A stretch of DNA of 64,000 nucleotides from Micractinium sp. NFX-FRZ (Eukaryota > Chlorophyta > Trebouxiophyceae > Chlorellales > Chlorellaceae). Made by a program: the position numbers and the translations under genes. Where the stretch lies: assembly GCA_029339195.1 (NCBI GenBank), contig JAPTJF010000164.1, forward strand, positions 1 to 64,000, in the 5' to 3' direction. Every line of letters starts with the position of its first letter. Position 1 is the stretch's first letter. The notes beneath the pieces are model-generated. The model saw nothing but the letters and a program-made list of their open reading frames with translations. It had not been told where the DNA came from and ran no database searches. Positions 1 through 11,700 of the stretch are shown piece by piece.

Positions 1-415
1 GCCCCTCCCGCCCTTGACCTCTGCCGAGGGCAGCGGGACGCTTCGGTAGAGGTTACTGCACTGGCGCTGGCGGGAGGCACCCTGCCTGCTGCCCCTTCCG
101 CGCTTGACCTCTGCCGAGGGCAGCGGGACGCTTCGGTAGAGGTTACTGCACTGGCGCTGGCAGGAGGCACTTTGATTTCCCACCCTCCCGCCCATGACCT
201 CTGCCGAGGGCAGCGGTACGCTTCGGTGGAGGTTACAGCACTGGCGCTGGCGGGAGGCACCCTGCCTGCCGCCCCTCCCTCCCTTGACCTCTGCCGAGGG
301 CAGCAGACGCTTCGGTAGAGGTTACAGCACTGACGCTGGCGGGAGGCACCCTCCCTGCCGCCGCTCCCGCCCTTGACCTCTGCCGAGGGCAGCAGACGCT
401 TCGGTGGAGGTTGAC
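1..415. repeat. 90-bp tandem repeat array, about 4.6 copies
   Basis: A unit starting at CTTGACCTCTGCCGAGGGCA recurs at 13, 103, 193 (as CATGACCT), 283 and 372, so the period is 90, 90, 90 and 89 bases. Copies differ by a few substitutions and a 1-base deletion. The array continues off the left edge. It lies about 530 bases beyond the stop codon of the minus-strand gene 1. Two copies carry TTACA on the plus strand (233-237 and 322-326), which read on the minus strand is the green-algal poly(A) signal TGTAA. There is no spacer structure, so it is not a CRISPR array. The small ORFs across it are not supported as genes. Confidence 0.93.
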
Positions 416-948
416 GCATTGCGCCGGTATATGGTGATACTCTGCGCTTGTTAGGGCACCCAGCTCTGCTGTCATGCGATTCTCATGTCTGTGCCACATT
501 GCGTTCAAAGGACATCTCCAACCGATTGAGCTGCAACTACTATCTTTATCCGTTGTTCATCCATCCAGGCCTCCGGAGGTGTGCATTACTTAGAATGGGT
601 GTGCTGCCGGCGGGGCGCAATGCGCATGGGCTGGTGTGCTTGATGCGTTGACAACACGCCGCTGGCTCTCTATACTTGCACGCCAGCAGGCCCACAACCC
701 GGCTGGCAGGGCAATCTCAAAGCAATTACGGTTAGCACCCCCTGCCACTTGTTCGTGTCACATGATTTGTAGTGTCAAGCACGGTATTCAGAGGTGTGGT
801 ACTGAGAGGCACAACAAGATTGGAGCTCTGTTCACGGCGCCCTGGGGCAGGGAACGAATGGACTGCAAAAATGCGGGGATCAGTTGGCACGCGGGAGCAC
901 CAAACGGCAAGGCTCCCTCGCCTGCTGACTACTCCCGAGCTCCGCCCT
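416..948. other. 3' flank of gene 1, no gene seen
   Basis: No convincing coding exon was found on either strand. The bases just outside the gene 1 stop codon (about 830-948) resemble the bases just after the gene 3 stop codon (58996-59110); for example both carry GCGAGGGAGCC and a CATTTTTGCA/CATTTTGCA segment followed by TCATTCGT-like sequence. It is probably gene 1 3' untranslated sequence that was duplicated together with the coding end. No TGTAA signal was seen before the repeat array, so the 3' end of the transcript is not placed. Confidence 0.6.
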
Positions 949-2735
949 TCACGGCGCCTCGTAGAAGAGCACAGAAGGCTGGATGCGCCCCGCCTTGCAC
1001 TTGCGGCGCACGTCGGCCCAGCTGCCCACCCGCGTGACGCGCGTGTCGTCAAACATGAGCCAGCCGCCGCCTTCGGGCACCAGCACCAGTGCCTGGTAGT
1101 GCTGCCCATAGTAGCACACCATGCTGCGCAGGCGGTAGCGGTGCGCCCCCCGCTGCACCCCCTGGTACACCTCGCCCATGTCCACCTGTAGGGAGCAGTA
1201 AGAGAGTGAGGAGATGGGAGGAGGCTGGGAGATGGCACAGAGTCAAGGCATTACACAGCAGAGATCTTAGCACAGCGCAGCACAGCACAGGACAGCACAT
1301 CACAGCACGGCACAGCACAGCGCAGCGCACTGCGAGCATGGGATAGCATGCCCTAGCACAGCACGTATGGTGCAGCTGGCTCACGCACACACAACCCTAT
1401 TCAGACGCTGCCCTCGCAGCCTCACCTCCTCATCAATGGCTGCCAGCGTGGCGGCAACGTCCTCTGGCTGCTCGCTGTGCGACTCCCAGGTCAGCTGCAG
1501 CGTGAACACGCGGGGGGCGCGCTGCAAGAAGTGGTTGACAGCGGATGGCTTGCCGCAGCCGCCCACGTCCACATCGCAGCTCTTGTGGTGCTGCGCCTCC
1601 AGCTCCCGCAGCAGCTGCCCCGTGCTGCTCCCCGGGCTGATGACGCACAGGTTGCGCAGGCCGGTGGCCTGCAGGGGGGGCCAGCACTCACGGTAGTGGA
1701 ATGTTGGGTTGTCTGGCATGCCAAGAGAAGAGTCACCAAAGAGAGCGGCACGGGCTGCAGCTGTTTCATCATCCCTTGTGCTTCTGTTCCCTACTGTTCC
1801 TCAAAGCCATCATCTCTGCCCACTCCTTGCCGCCACCCACCTGCGTGTTGTGAAAGTACTGCTCGTAGCTGCTCTGGTGGGTGGTCCTGCCGCAGCAGGA
1901 GCAGTGCACCTCCTCCTTCACCGCCAGCCCGAACGTCGCGTCGATGCCGGCGGGGCGCCCCACTGCCCCGGCTGCCTCCATGACCTGCTCACACACAAAG
2001 GGGTGAGAGAGGAAGATGTGGTGTATGAGCAGTCACTGCTGCAGCCAAAAGACATTCTGCCGACACTAGTGGTACAAACGGGCGCATGACAACAGGTTAG
2101 CCCAGCCCGAGTTTGCCGAGTGAAACAGATATTACGCCCGCTCCTGCAAGCCATGCACAGGCATGGAGGCAGGGCGGGCGCTGGCATGGTGGCTGCCAGC
2201 ATCTCCCAACCCCGCCCGCCCCTCACCCGCTCATAGATGGACAGCAGCACCTCGGCGGCATCGTTCATCTCGCCTGCAAGGGCAGGAGGGGAATGAGGGG
2301 AGAAACTGTCGCACGGAGGCGAAGGCAAGGTGCAACAAACACAGAGCACGGCAAAAGCAGGGAAGCAGTCTGTGCAGCAAGCGTTCAGGGGCAGGCGGAA
2401 TGTGAGGCAACTCTTGCCAGGTTCGCCATCGTCACACACACGTGATCTGCTGACGCAGGCGGCTCCCAACCTGGGGGGCTAGTGCAAAATTTGACATGTC
2501 TGTCTGTGTCTTGCGCCCCGCCGCGACCATGCAACTCACCCACGCGGAACTGCTGGCCAGGCAGGCGGGCCAGCGCCTCACGCAGCGCCGTGGGGTCCAC
2601 CGGCGGCAGCGTGCCGCCCTTGGCTTCCGCAGCGCTCTGCAGCTGCTGCTCCTGCTGCTGGAACTGCTGGAACAGGGTGTGCAGGCTGTCCAGCACGGTG
2701 TCGGCGCTGCAGTAGGCCTCATCCCAGGTGGCCAC
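949..2735 (-). other. Gene 1 exons 27-31: catalytic UCH/USP-type domain
   Basis: Exons: 2735-2540, 2273-2227 (47 bases), 1984-1841, 1668-1426, 1185-949. After the Cys box come a helical segment, a zinc-site pair (HCSCCGRTTHQ), a second Cys pair in HHKSCDVDVGGCG, and the His box with YYGQHYQALVLVP (His2452) and GGGWLMFDDTRV (Asp2469/2470). In USP-fold proteases these are the catalytic His and acid, so the copy looks catalytically competent. The last exon is 237 bases in all three genes; the 47-base and 243-base exons also recur in gene 3. Confidence 0.93.
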
Positions 2736-5700
2736 CTGCAGCTCAAGCACACAGGCCAGACGGAGGGGCCAGTGGGATGGTTGAGGAGGGGACAAGCCAT
2801 GATTCGAATCAGTGCAAGTAGAAAATCGAATGAGTGAACTGCACCAGTGCTGCTAATGCAGGGGTGCGGGGGAGGTTGACTTTCACTTCAGTATGGCAGG
2901 CTTGTGGTACGGCGAAGCCACAAAGCAAGCACACACTGCGGGCACCTCCTTGGCCGCATGCTGCCCCTGCTCCTGCTGTTGCTCCAGAGCCCCCGCTCCC
3001 CGCCCCACCCCACTCACCTGCCGCCGGAACTCGGCGCAGCGCCAGAGGCACTGGATGATGACGTTGAGGAAGCAGTTGTACTCGCCCGTCTCGTTGCGCA
3101 GGCCAGGGAGCGCCAGCCCGTCGCCGGCTGGCGCCGCTGCTGCGCCGCCATTTGCCTGCCGGGCGGCTTGGCTGCGGAGCTGCCCAAGGGTGGCTTGTGT
3201 GGCTGCCTGGGCATCTGCCAGGCTGGCCTGGATCGCCGCTGCCAACTCAGCATCCTCCTGGCTCTCGCCGGGACCCGGCCAGGCCGACACTGCAGCCAGC
3301 ACAGGTGTTGCCGGCAAGGCGCCGCCTTGCTGCTCGCCGGTGGCGCCCATGGCTGCCCAGCCGCTGCCGCTGGCGCCGCCCCAGGGGCGTGCGCTCTCTG
3401 CCGCTGCCGCGGTGGGGCTGTGGGCCGCTGCTTCTGGCTCTGCCTTCACCCCCAGCATCTGCATGATGTCTGCCAAGTCATCGTCCTCGTCAGCGCCAGC
3501 CTGGACGCCAGCAGGTGCCTGCTCAGCTTCCCGCCCGCCGCTGGGCCCCCAGCCGTTGCCGTCGGGCGCGGCTGCAGGTAAAGCGGCTGCAGGCAGAGCG
3601 GCGGCAGGCGCCTGGTGATCACCTGGCTTGCCGGGCTGCCACGCACTTGCGGGGCGCTGCAGCGGCGGCTGCTTGACAGGGCTTGCCAAGGCACCAGCAG
3701 CTGCTGCTGCCGCTGTCCCTGCTGCTGCCCCTGCTGCTGTCCCTGGCGCTGCCACCGCAGGGGAGCGCTGTCTCGCCGGTGCCGCAGCGGGCAAAGCGGG
3801 CGGCAAGGCAGCCGGCGAGCGCTGTGATGTCGGCGAGCGGGGTGCTGCTCCCACCGACGGCGAGCGCGGCGCGGCTGCTGCCGCTGCTGTGCCTGCTGCG
3901 CCCGGGCCGGCGCTGCTGGGGCGGTGCAGCGGGGTGCCTGGCGGCGGATTGATGATGCGGTTCTTATCTGCCATGAAGCCTTCCTTATCCGCGGGGGGGC
4001 GCGGGCCTGGGGGCAGGTCAAAGGGCGGGTGCGGGTGGCGGCACGAGCCGCCGGCAGAGGGCGGCCCGTTGCGGCGGCACCCCCCTTCAAACACATACTC
4101 CCTGCGCGGGGTGGGCACATGGCAGGGTGCAACACAAGGGGTGGAGCTCAGCAGGCTGGCAAATTGGGGCGCACAGATCGCTTCTGCGCATGCACCATGG
4201 CAGAGGACATGGAAGAGGCGGGGCGGAGCACGGCGCCCTCTGCCAAACTGAGCACTGCAGCAAGGCAGCTGAGCACGGCGCCCTCTGCCAGACTGAGCGC
4301 CGCAGCAAGGCAGCAGAGGCACGGTGCACTCTGCCAAACTGAGCGCCGCAGCAAGGCAGCAGAGCAAGCATACCGCTGCCGCACCCTCCAGGGCAACCAC
4401 CCCCCCAGCCCCGGCAGCCTCCCCCTCTCCTGCCCACCTGCAGGGTTGCCGCGTGCCGCACTTCCGGCAGTGGCTCCAGGGCAGGTTTGGGTTGCCGCAG
4501 CCGCACACCCAGTGCCCGCTCCACCGCACAATGCGGGGGCCCTTACTGGCCGGCGCCTGCGCCTGCGCCTGCGCCCGCACGGCAGGCGGCGCCAGGCTGC
4601 CCGGCCCTGCCGGCTGCCGCTTGGCCTGACGGCTGCTGCGTTTGGAGGGCGCTTCCTGCCAGCTGTCCTCCTCCTCAACCTCCTCTTTCCCCTGCTCCTG
4701 CTCCTGCCCCTGCTCCTGCTGCTGCGAGGCCTGCTGCCCGCGCGGCGCCTCAGCCTGCTGCTTCCCCTCGAGCCCAGGCATGACTGGCAGCGGCGACGGC
4801 GCGTGCTGCTTCTGCTGCTGCTGCGGCGGCGGCGACGACGGCTGCTGCTGCCCCTCGGCGGGTGCTGCATGAGGCTGCTGCTGCTGCTGTTGCGGCGGCT
4901 GCTCCTCGGCGGGTGCCGCGGGGGGCTGCTGCGGTTGCTGCTGGTCCTCAGCGGGTGCAGCTGGGGCCTGCTCTGCGGCGCCACCAGCGGCAGAGGCAGC
5001 AGCAGCAGTGTCTGCCGCGCCGGCCGCAGCCACCTGCTGCTCCAAGTCGTCCTGCAGGCTGCGCCTGCGGCGGCCGCCGCCGCCGCCGCTGCCGCCACGC
5101 TCGCCAGCCGCCTGCTGCCCCTGCTCCTGCTGCTGCTGCCCCTGCTCCTGCACATGCTGCTGCTCGTGCTGCAGCTCATCATACGCCGCCGCCAGCCCCG
5201 CCACTCCCGACTGCAGCGGGCTCGGTGCGGCGCTGTAAAACTGGTCGTCCTCCTCCCCCTCCTCCCCATCCGGCAGTGGATCGTGGAACTCCGCCTCTGT
5301 CTGCATCGAATCGGTCTTCTGCATGCCCCGCAGGCTGGTACCGCCGCTGCTGCCGTCATCGGTGGCAGCGGCCGGCCCCTGCTGCTGCTGCTGCCCCTCC
5401 TGCGCCTGCTCATGCTGCTCCAGCTGCTGCTGCTGCACGCCCTCGCCGTCTGCTGCCACAAGCGCCTGTGCCGCCTCCTCCTCTGCCGCCTTGGCCCCCT
5501 TCTTGGCGGCCTTCTTGGCCTTCTTCTTGGCACGCTGCCTCTCCTGCTTGGCCTGCTGGGTGGGGGGTGGGGGGGGGGGGGGGCAGGGGAGGGGACAGGA
5601 AAGGCAGCCAGGCAGCGCAGTGGGCAGGGGGGCAGCATGGAGGCGTGGTCGGCAGCCCAAAAAGCGTGGGGCACAGGCATGAAGGTTGAAAATGGCAGTG

Positions 5701-8700
5701 CAAAGATGACGGTGGAGGAGCCAGCAGGAAGCAGGCTCTGTGCTGCAGCCCGCCAGGCGACTGCCAGCCGTGCCCACATCTAAAAGATCTTTTGGAGCAG
5801 GTACAAATGAAGTTGCCAGTCCCGCCAGCCCCCGCCCTGGCACCTCGCCTGCCCCGCCCACCCCCGCCCCCGCCCCGCACCTTGGCTGCAGCCGACCCCT
5901 CCCCCTCCTCCTCCTCCTCCAACCCCGCCAGCAGCTCCCGGCTGGCCTCCTCGCTGCGCCTCATCGCCTCCTCCTCGTCAGCGGCCGCCTGGGCCTCCCA
6001 GCGGTCTGCCAGCACGTGCCGCACCAGCACCTCGTACACAGGCTCCAGGGTGGGGGCGGCGCACTGCTCCAGGATCAAGCGCCTGCAGCGGGGGGTTGAG
6101 GAAAGGGAGGGGCAGGGCGGAAGGGTGGGCAACACAGGCTCTGGGGTGGGGGCGGCGCACTGCTCCAGGATCAACCGCCTGCAGCGGGTGATTGAGGAAG
6201 GGGGGGCGGGCCGGAGGGGTGGGCAACACAGGCTTTGGGGTGCGGGCGGCGCACTGCTCCAGGATCAAGCGCATGCAGCGGGTGATTGAGGAAAGGGAGA
6301 GAGGGAAGGAGACACGGGGGTGGACAGCAGAGGCGGGCAACACAGGCTATGGGGTGCATTGCAGTGAATCGTGAAGAGCCGCGCTGCAGCAGGTGAGGAT
6401 GGGGAGAGAGGTGGGGGTACGGGCAGACCACGGCGTGGGCAGCACGGTTCCCCGGGCGAAGCAGCGCACCTCTCAACCTTGGACACATGCAGGAGGAGGG
6501 CAGGACACCACGCCAGCTTGGCAAGCAGGCAACCGGGCCCGGCATGCTGCTTGGCACACTCACCCCTGCAGCCCAAACGCGGTGGCTGCAGCTGCCTCGG
6601 CCACGGAGTGCAGGTTGACCACGGTGTGGGGGTCAAGCCGCAGCATGGGCAGGCCATGCGCCACGCGCTCGAGCAGCTGGCACAGCGGGCGCAGCATGCC
6701 TCGCGTCTCGTCCCTGCACAGCGGGCGCAGCAGGCGTGCGCAGCCAGAGCGGGAGCGGGGAGGCTGTCAGCCGCGGAATCGGGACTCCCCTGAGCGATGC
6801 GCACACCGAGTGGGCCATGCCGCAGCAGGCGCTGGGTGGGCAGCATCTGCTGCACAACAGGTGGACTGCCCTCAGCACCGACTGCCTGCCAGGCACCTCA
6901 GCCAGCCGCGGCCAGCCTAGCAGACCCGCCCTCACCAGGTGCTGCACTGTTGGAGGCCTTCGGCAGCCTCCACCAGCCGGCGTTGGCACTTGGCAAGTTC
7001 GGCATCGGGCCCCTGTGGCACCTCGCCTGCAGGGGGGGAAGCGGCGCGCCCAGCAGGCACAGCAGGCAGCTTGTGAGACAGAGAGCTTTGCTGCATTTTT
7101 ACAGACTCAGGAGTGCGCCCCCCCCGAAGGCAGGCAGGCAGGCAGGCAGGCAGGCAACCCAATCCAAGACTGGGGCCCTGCTGGACTGGATAGCAAGTTT
7201 CGGGCGAAACAACCGCTCTTTGTAAGCCCACACGAGCAAGCAGCCAAGGTTGGGCAGTGCAGGGCAGGGCGGTGCAGGGCAGGGCAGGACTCACCCGCCT
7301 TGCGGGTGGAGATGGCCTGATCCAAGCCCCCCATCTGCCGCTGCAGCACGCCCACCTGCCGCTCCAGCGCTTTCAGCCGCGCCTCCACCTGCACATGGCA
7401 AGCAAGCGAGGCGGCAGCAGAGGAGGCGAGAAGCAACTGGTGAGGTGCGACTCCAGCGTTGTTTGCCGCGCATGCAGCTGCAAAGGGCCAGCGAGGGTGG
7501 CAGGGAGGGGTGGGAATGCCAGAAACTGCAAGCAGCTCTGCGCGCCCTTGAGGCAGGGGCCGGATGCTGCAAAGGGACCATATCGTGTGACTGCATCATG
7601 CCGCCAAAGAAGCGGCGGAGCAGACAGCCGGAGCGGCGGCCTACCACTGCACACGGATTGCCAGTCGCGGATGCTCAAAGGATGGCAGGGCGCACTCACC
7701 CTGGCACTCTGCTCTGCTGCGGCCTTGGCGGCTTTCTTGGCAGACGAGCGGCGCTTGACCTGCAGGCGCACGCACCGCGGGCACTCTTGAGTGGCAACGG
7801 GTGTGAGGAAGGGCTTGGGTGCGCCAGGGAGGCGGGCGGACGCATGCTGCTGATGTCAGCTGGGGGCTAGACTGGCACGAGTGGACCAAGCTGCAAGTGC
7901 AAAAGAAGGCAGCACCACGCTGCCCTGCAGCACCACGCTGCTGCAAAAGCAGAAGCCTGCAGGTATGGCTCGCATCGTAAGGCCCGAAACTAAAGGCTTG
8001 GTCAAGCCTGCTGCTCGCCTGCAGCTCATCTGCCTGACTCCTCAGCAGCGCAGCCTCGTGCTTGCAGCGTGCAAAGCGCAGCGTGCACTGCGCCAGGGCA
8101 GCGGGCGGGCAGAGCGGGGCAGGCAGTTTGGGGTCAGTTGGGGGTCAGTTGGGGGCCAGGCAGGCCAGACCGGCTATGCCAGCTGCTGAATCAGCAGCAG
8201 CAGCCTTTTGTAGGTGTTCCAAAAGTAACAACAGGCACGCTGTGCGCAGCGCCCAGCAAGGGCCTAACAGAACAGCCAAAGTCAGGGCCATCTGCCAGGC
8301 CCCCCTGCCATGCATGCAGTCCGACCACTACCGCAAAGCAGGCACGAATTCAGGGCAGGGCGAGGCAGCTGCACGCCTCCTTGCCTCGAGCAGGGAGGCC
8401 ATCAGGCAGGTGAAGCCGTGGGTGTGCAGGTGCATGTCCAGGCAGGTCGCAACATCCACGACCGACTTGGCCAGCTCAGCAGGCATCTGGCCAGGGCGCC
8501 CCTGCACAGACAAACAGACAGGCGAACCGCGCCGGGAACCGTCATCTGTTTTGAGACGTACACGGTGTAACAGGAAGGAAGGAAGGAAGGAAGGAAGGAA
8601 GGAACACAGAAGTGGCACAGGGTGCCAGGAGTGTGGCCCAATATGGGGTTGGTTGGAGCGAGGGCTGACGCGGCCCCCCATGCCCCCCCCACTTCTGTGC

Positions 8701-11700
8701 TGCCTGCAATGTTTGCGAACACAGAGCTGGCCAGCTAATGCTCGTGCACCACGCCCCGCCTGCCCGGCTGCACGGCTAGAAGGCCGCCCAGCTTGCCTCT
8801 CCCACTCACTCCCTGGCTGGGCGGCCCGTCCAGCGCCGCCAGCTGGCGAGCGCACTCGCGCGCCTCAGCTGCTGTGTTGCGGCCGTTGTTCTCCAACACG
8901 TGGGCTATTCGGGCCACGCAGCGCAGCGAGCCGGCAGCAAAGGCCAGCTGGCGGAAGGCGGACAGCAGGGCCTTGAATGCCTGGCACCGTGCCTCCTGCA
9001 TGGGGGAACACCGCGTGGGCAAGCAAGCACACCATCAATCAACATCACATCACAACTCCAGTCCCCGGAGCCAGCAGGAGTAATGAGACAGGGGAAGAAG
9101 GGGGTACCGCCAGGCGCGTGCCAGAAGCGTCAGGAACAGACAAACACACAAGGGCTCTCTTGGTCGAGCAGCAGTGCCGGGAACAGGCAAGAGCGTGGTG
9201 GCACTGGGAGCACTGACGGCATGGGCGGCGTAAGCAAGTGCCCATTCAGGCGCACCCACGGTCAACTTGTGGGGCCCCACAGGTGACTGGCGGGGCAGGT
9301 ATGACTGAGATCCCGCCCCCCGTGGCAGCTCACCTTGCTGCCCGCCGGCAGCAGCCGCCCTTCCAGGTCCACCCCCGCCGGTAGCATGCGGCCGAATGGC
9401 GCGCCGCACGCCACGTGTGCCAGCACCTTGATGGTATGCCCCTTCAGGGCCTCCACAACCCGGGGCGTTGCCGGCACCAGGCAGCCAACGCGGCCCCCCG
9501 GCGGCTCCACCTGCGCACACACGCGGGTTGGGGGGCGGGGTTTCGGTCACGTGCGGCCGGAAGTGGGTGTCGGGATGGGCAGGTTGGCAGAGCAAGGGCA
9601 GGCGGTGTGCGGGCAAAGCGAGCGCAGCCGGCCGGCCTTGCGCAGGCGTGCAGTGCCGGCGGGGCACGCGTCTGGGCGAGCGTGGCGCGACTCATTGCGT
9701 GGCGCAGGCGGCCAGCCGAGCTGCTGTGCTGCCCTCCCATGCAGCGCGCGTTGGCACCTCTTGACCGTGTCACAACAGGGCCGCTGGTCTGGCTGCCGGG
9801 TTGTGCCCAGGGCCCGCGACTTTCCGACCTCCAGGGCCGTGCCCCTCCACTGATTCGGCACGTCTCGTCACATTGCAAACTGCCACTGGTCTGCCTCACC
9901 TTGTGCCCCGCTGCCGCCGCTGCCGCCGCTTCCTCAAAGGGGTAGAGCGCCTCCCACTTCAGCTTCAGCACAGCTCCTTCCTCCCCCCGCGGGCACAGCG
10001 CGACTGGCTGGGACACCGACAGGCACTGCAGGGGAGGTGAGCGGGCACACGAGGTGTGTTGGCAGGGGCGGGGAGGTCCCATAGAGGGTAGTCACGTGGG
10101 GCGGACCAACTGCCGCGGCGGCGCCATGGCCACTAAACACCCGGGCAGCAGGCAGTCCTTGGCAGCCCAGCCTGCTGTCCATCAGCTGGCAAAATCCGTC
10201 CGGTCAAAGCCTGGCTGTGCGCCTCACCAGCAAGTCGGGTTCGACCAGGCCTGGGTTGGGGTACACCTGGGCCATGCGTGGGGTCAGGAAAGCTGCCAGC
10301 TGGAAGATGCGGGGCAGCGGCAGGCGGCGCAGGAGGGAGGCCACAACGTCGGCGCTGGCTCGGCTGCCGTGCCTGCACAGGGTGGTGGGGACGGGGGGGT
10401 CAGGCAAGGCGGGGAACGGCAATACATGCCACATCATGTGTTGGCGAGGTGCGAAACAAATCATGCCGGGGGGGTGCGCAGCGGCTGTGCGTCTTTGCTG
10501 CAACTTGTCGCGCACCCCACACCTCCCAAAGACATGCCTCTTGCATCGCCAGGCCTCCCCCTTTCCATTGAAATGACAATGTGATACATGGAACAGGCAC
10601 AGGGCCCAAGGGAGCCCCTAGGGCACTCGTGATGCGGTGATGTGCATGCATTGAGCGACTCACTCTGGTGGGGGCAGGTCCAGGCTGGCGTGCAGGAAGG
10701 CGAGCACAGCGTGGGCAAAGCGTGGCGCCACCTGGCCCTGCGCCCCCAGCACGTCCAGAGCGTGGCAGATCAACTGGCAGGTGTGGGCGTGCCACTGCAG
10801 GCCGGGCAGAGAAGAGGGCACAAAGGGGACCAGCAGAGCCGGATTCAGTTGTCACAGGTGGGGCAGCGGCAGCAGCAGGTGCCGGGTGTGGCCTGGTGAG
10901 CTGGCAGGCTTGTGTGCCCCAGCATGCATGTCATCACCAGGCAGGGGCATCCCACGGCATGCTGGAAAAAGAAGAGAGGTCAGCTCCTGCCTTGGCATGC
11001 ACCCATTCTCCGCCCCGCTTGCCCGCCAGCGCAAGGCGCACCCAATCGCGGCATCTCCCAGCCCAGCACCCCTACAGCGGCATCTCCCCCTGCACCCCCC
11101 CCCCACCTTGGCTGGCGCGTTATCGGCCCGCTTGTTGACCAGGGCCAGGTGCAGCAGGTGCCCCACATCCTCTACGGGGGAAAAGCCGCCCTCGGGCGCC
11201 CCCAGCAGGCGGGTGAGGTAATCCAAGCAGCGGTCCTGGCACAGAGCCCCCTGCGGCAGGAGGTGTTCAGTTGGCATCAGGGGTTGGCATCCAGGGCTGG
11301 CATCAGCGCCAAGGAGGAGGGGACACTGCTTCGCTACAGTGTCCAGGGTGTGCGGGGTCAACATCAGCGCGCGGGCCCAGGGGGCGCGACAGTCAGTGAA
11401 GCGGGGGCCGTCACGACGCGGCAGTCAGAGGTCAAGTTGTTGCCCATCCAGCCGCACAGCTGGCGCCCGCCACCTCACTCACCTCTGCCAGCTGGATCAG
11501 CAGCTGCTGCGTATCCATCCCCTGCTGCGCCTCCCAAGTGCGCACCACCGCGCCGAGCTTGTGGAAATTCTCCACCTCGTGCTCCGAACCCTCCTCGACC
11601 TCAGACGCCACAAACACGGCTGCGCTGACCAAATTCCAGCCCTGCAGTGCCGCCCGCAGCCCTGCCAGCACCAGCTGCTGGTGCTTAGCTGACCGACCGC

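Noticed and set aside
1..415. Possible CRISPR array in the 90-base repeats
   Set aside because: Repeats are contiguous with no unique spacers, vary in sequence, and sit in a eukaryotic genome.
3924..5783. 619-codon plus-strand open frame opposite gene 1 exons 25-26, rich in Leu/Arg
   Set aside because: It is the antisense of CAG/GCC-rich coding exons. Translation is low-complexity Leu/Arg with no domain, while the minus strand gives the conserved linker and splice sites.
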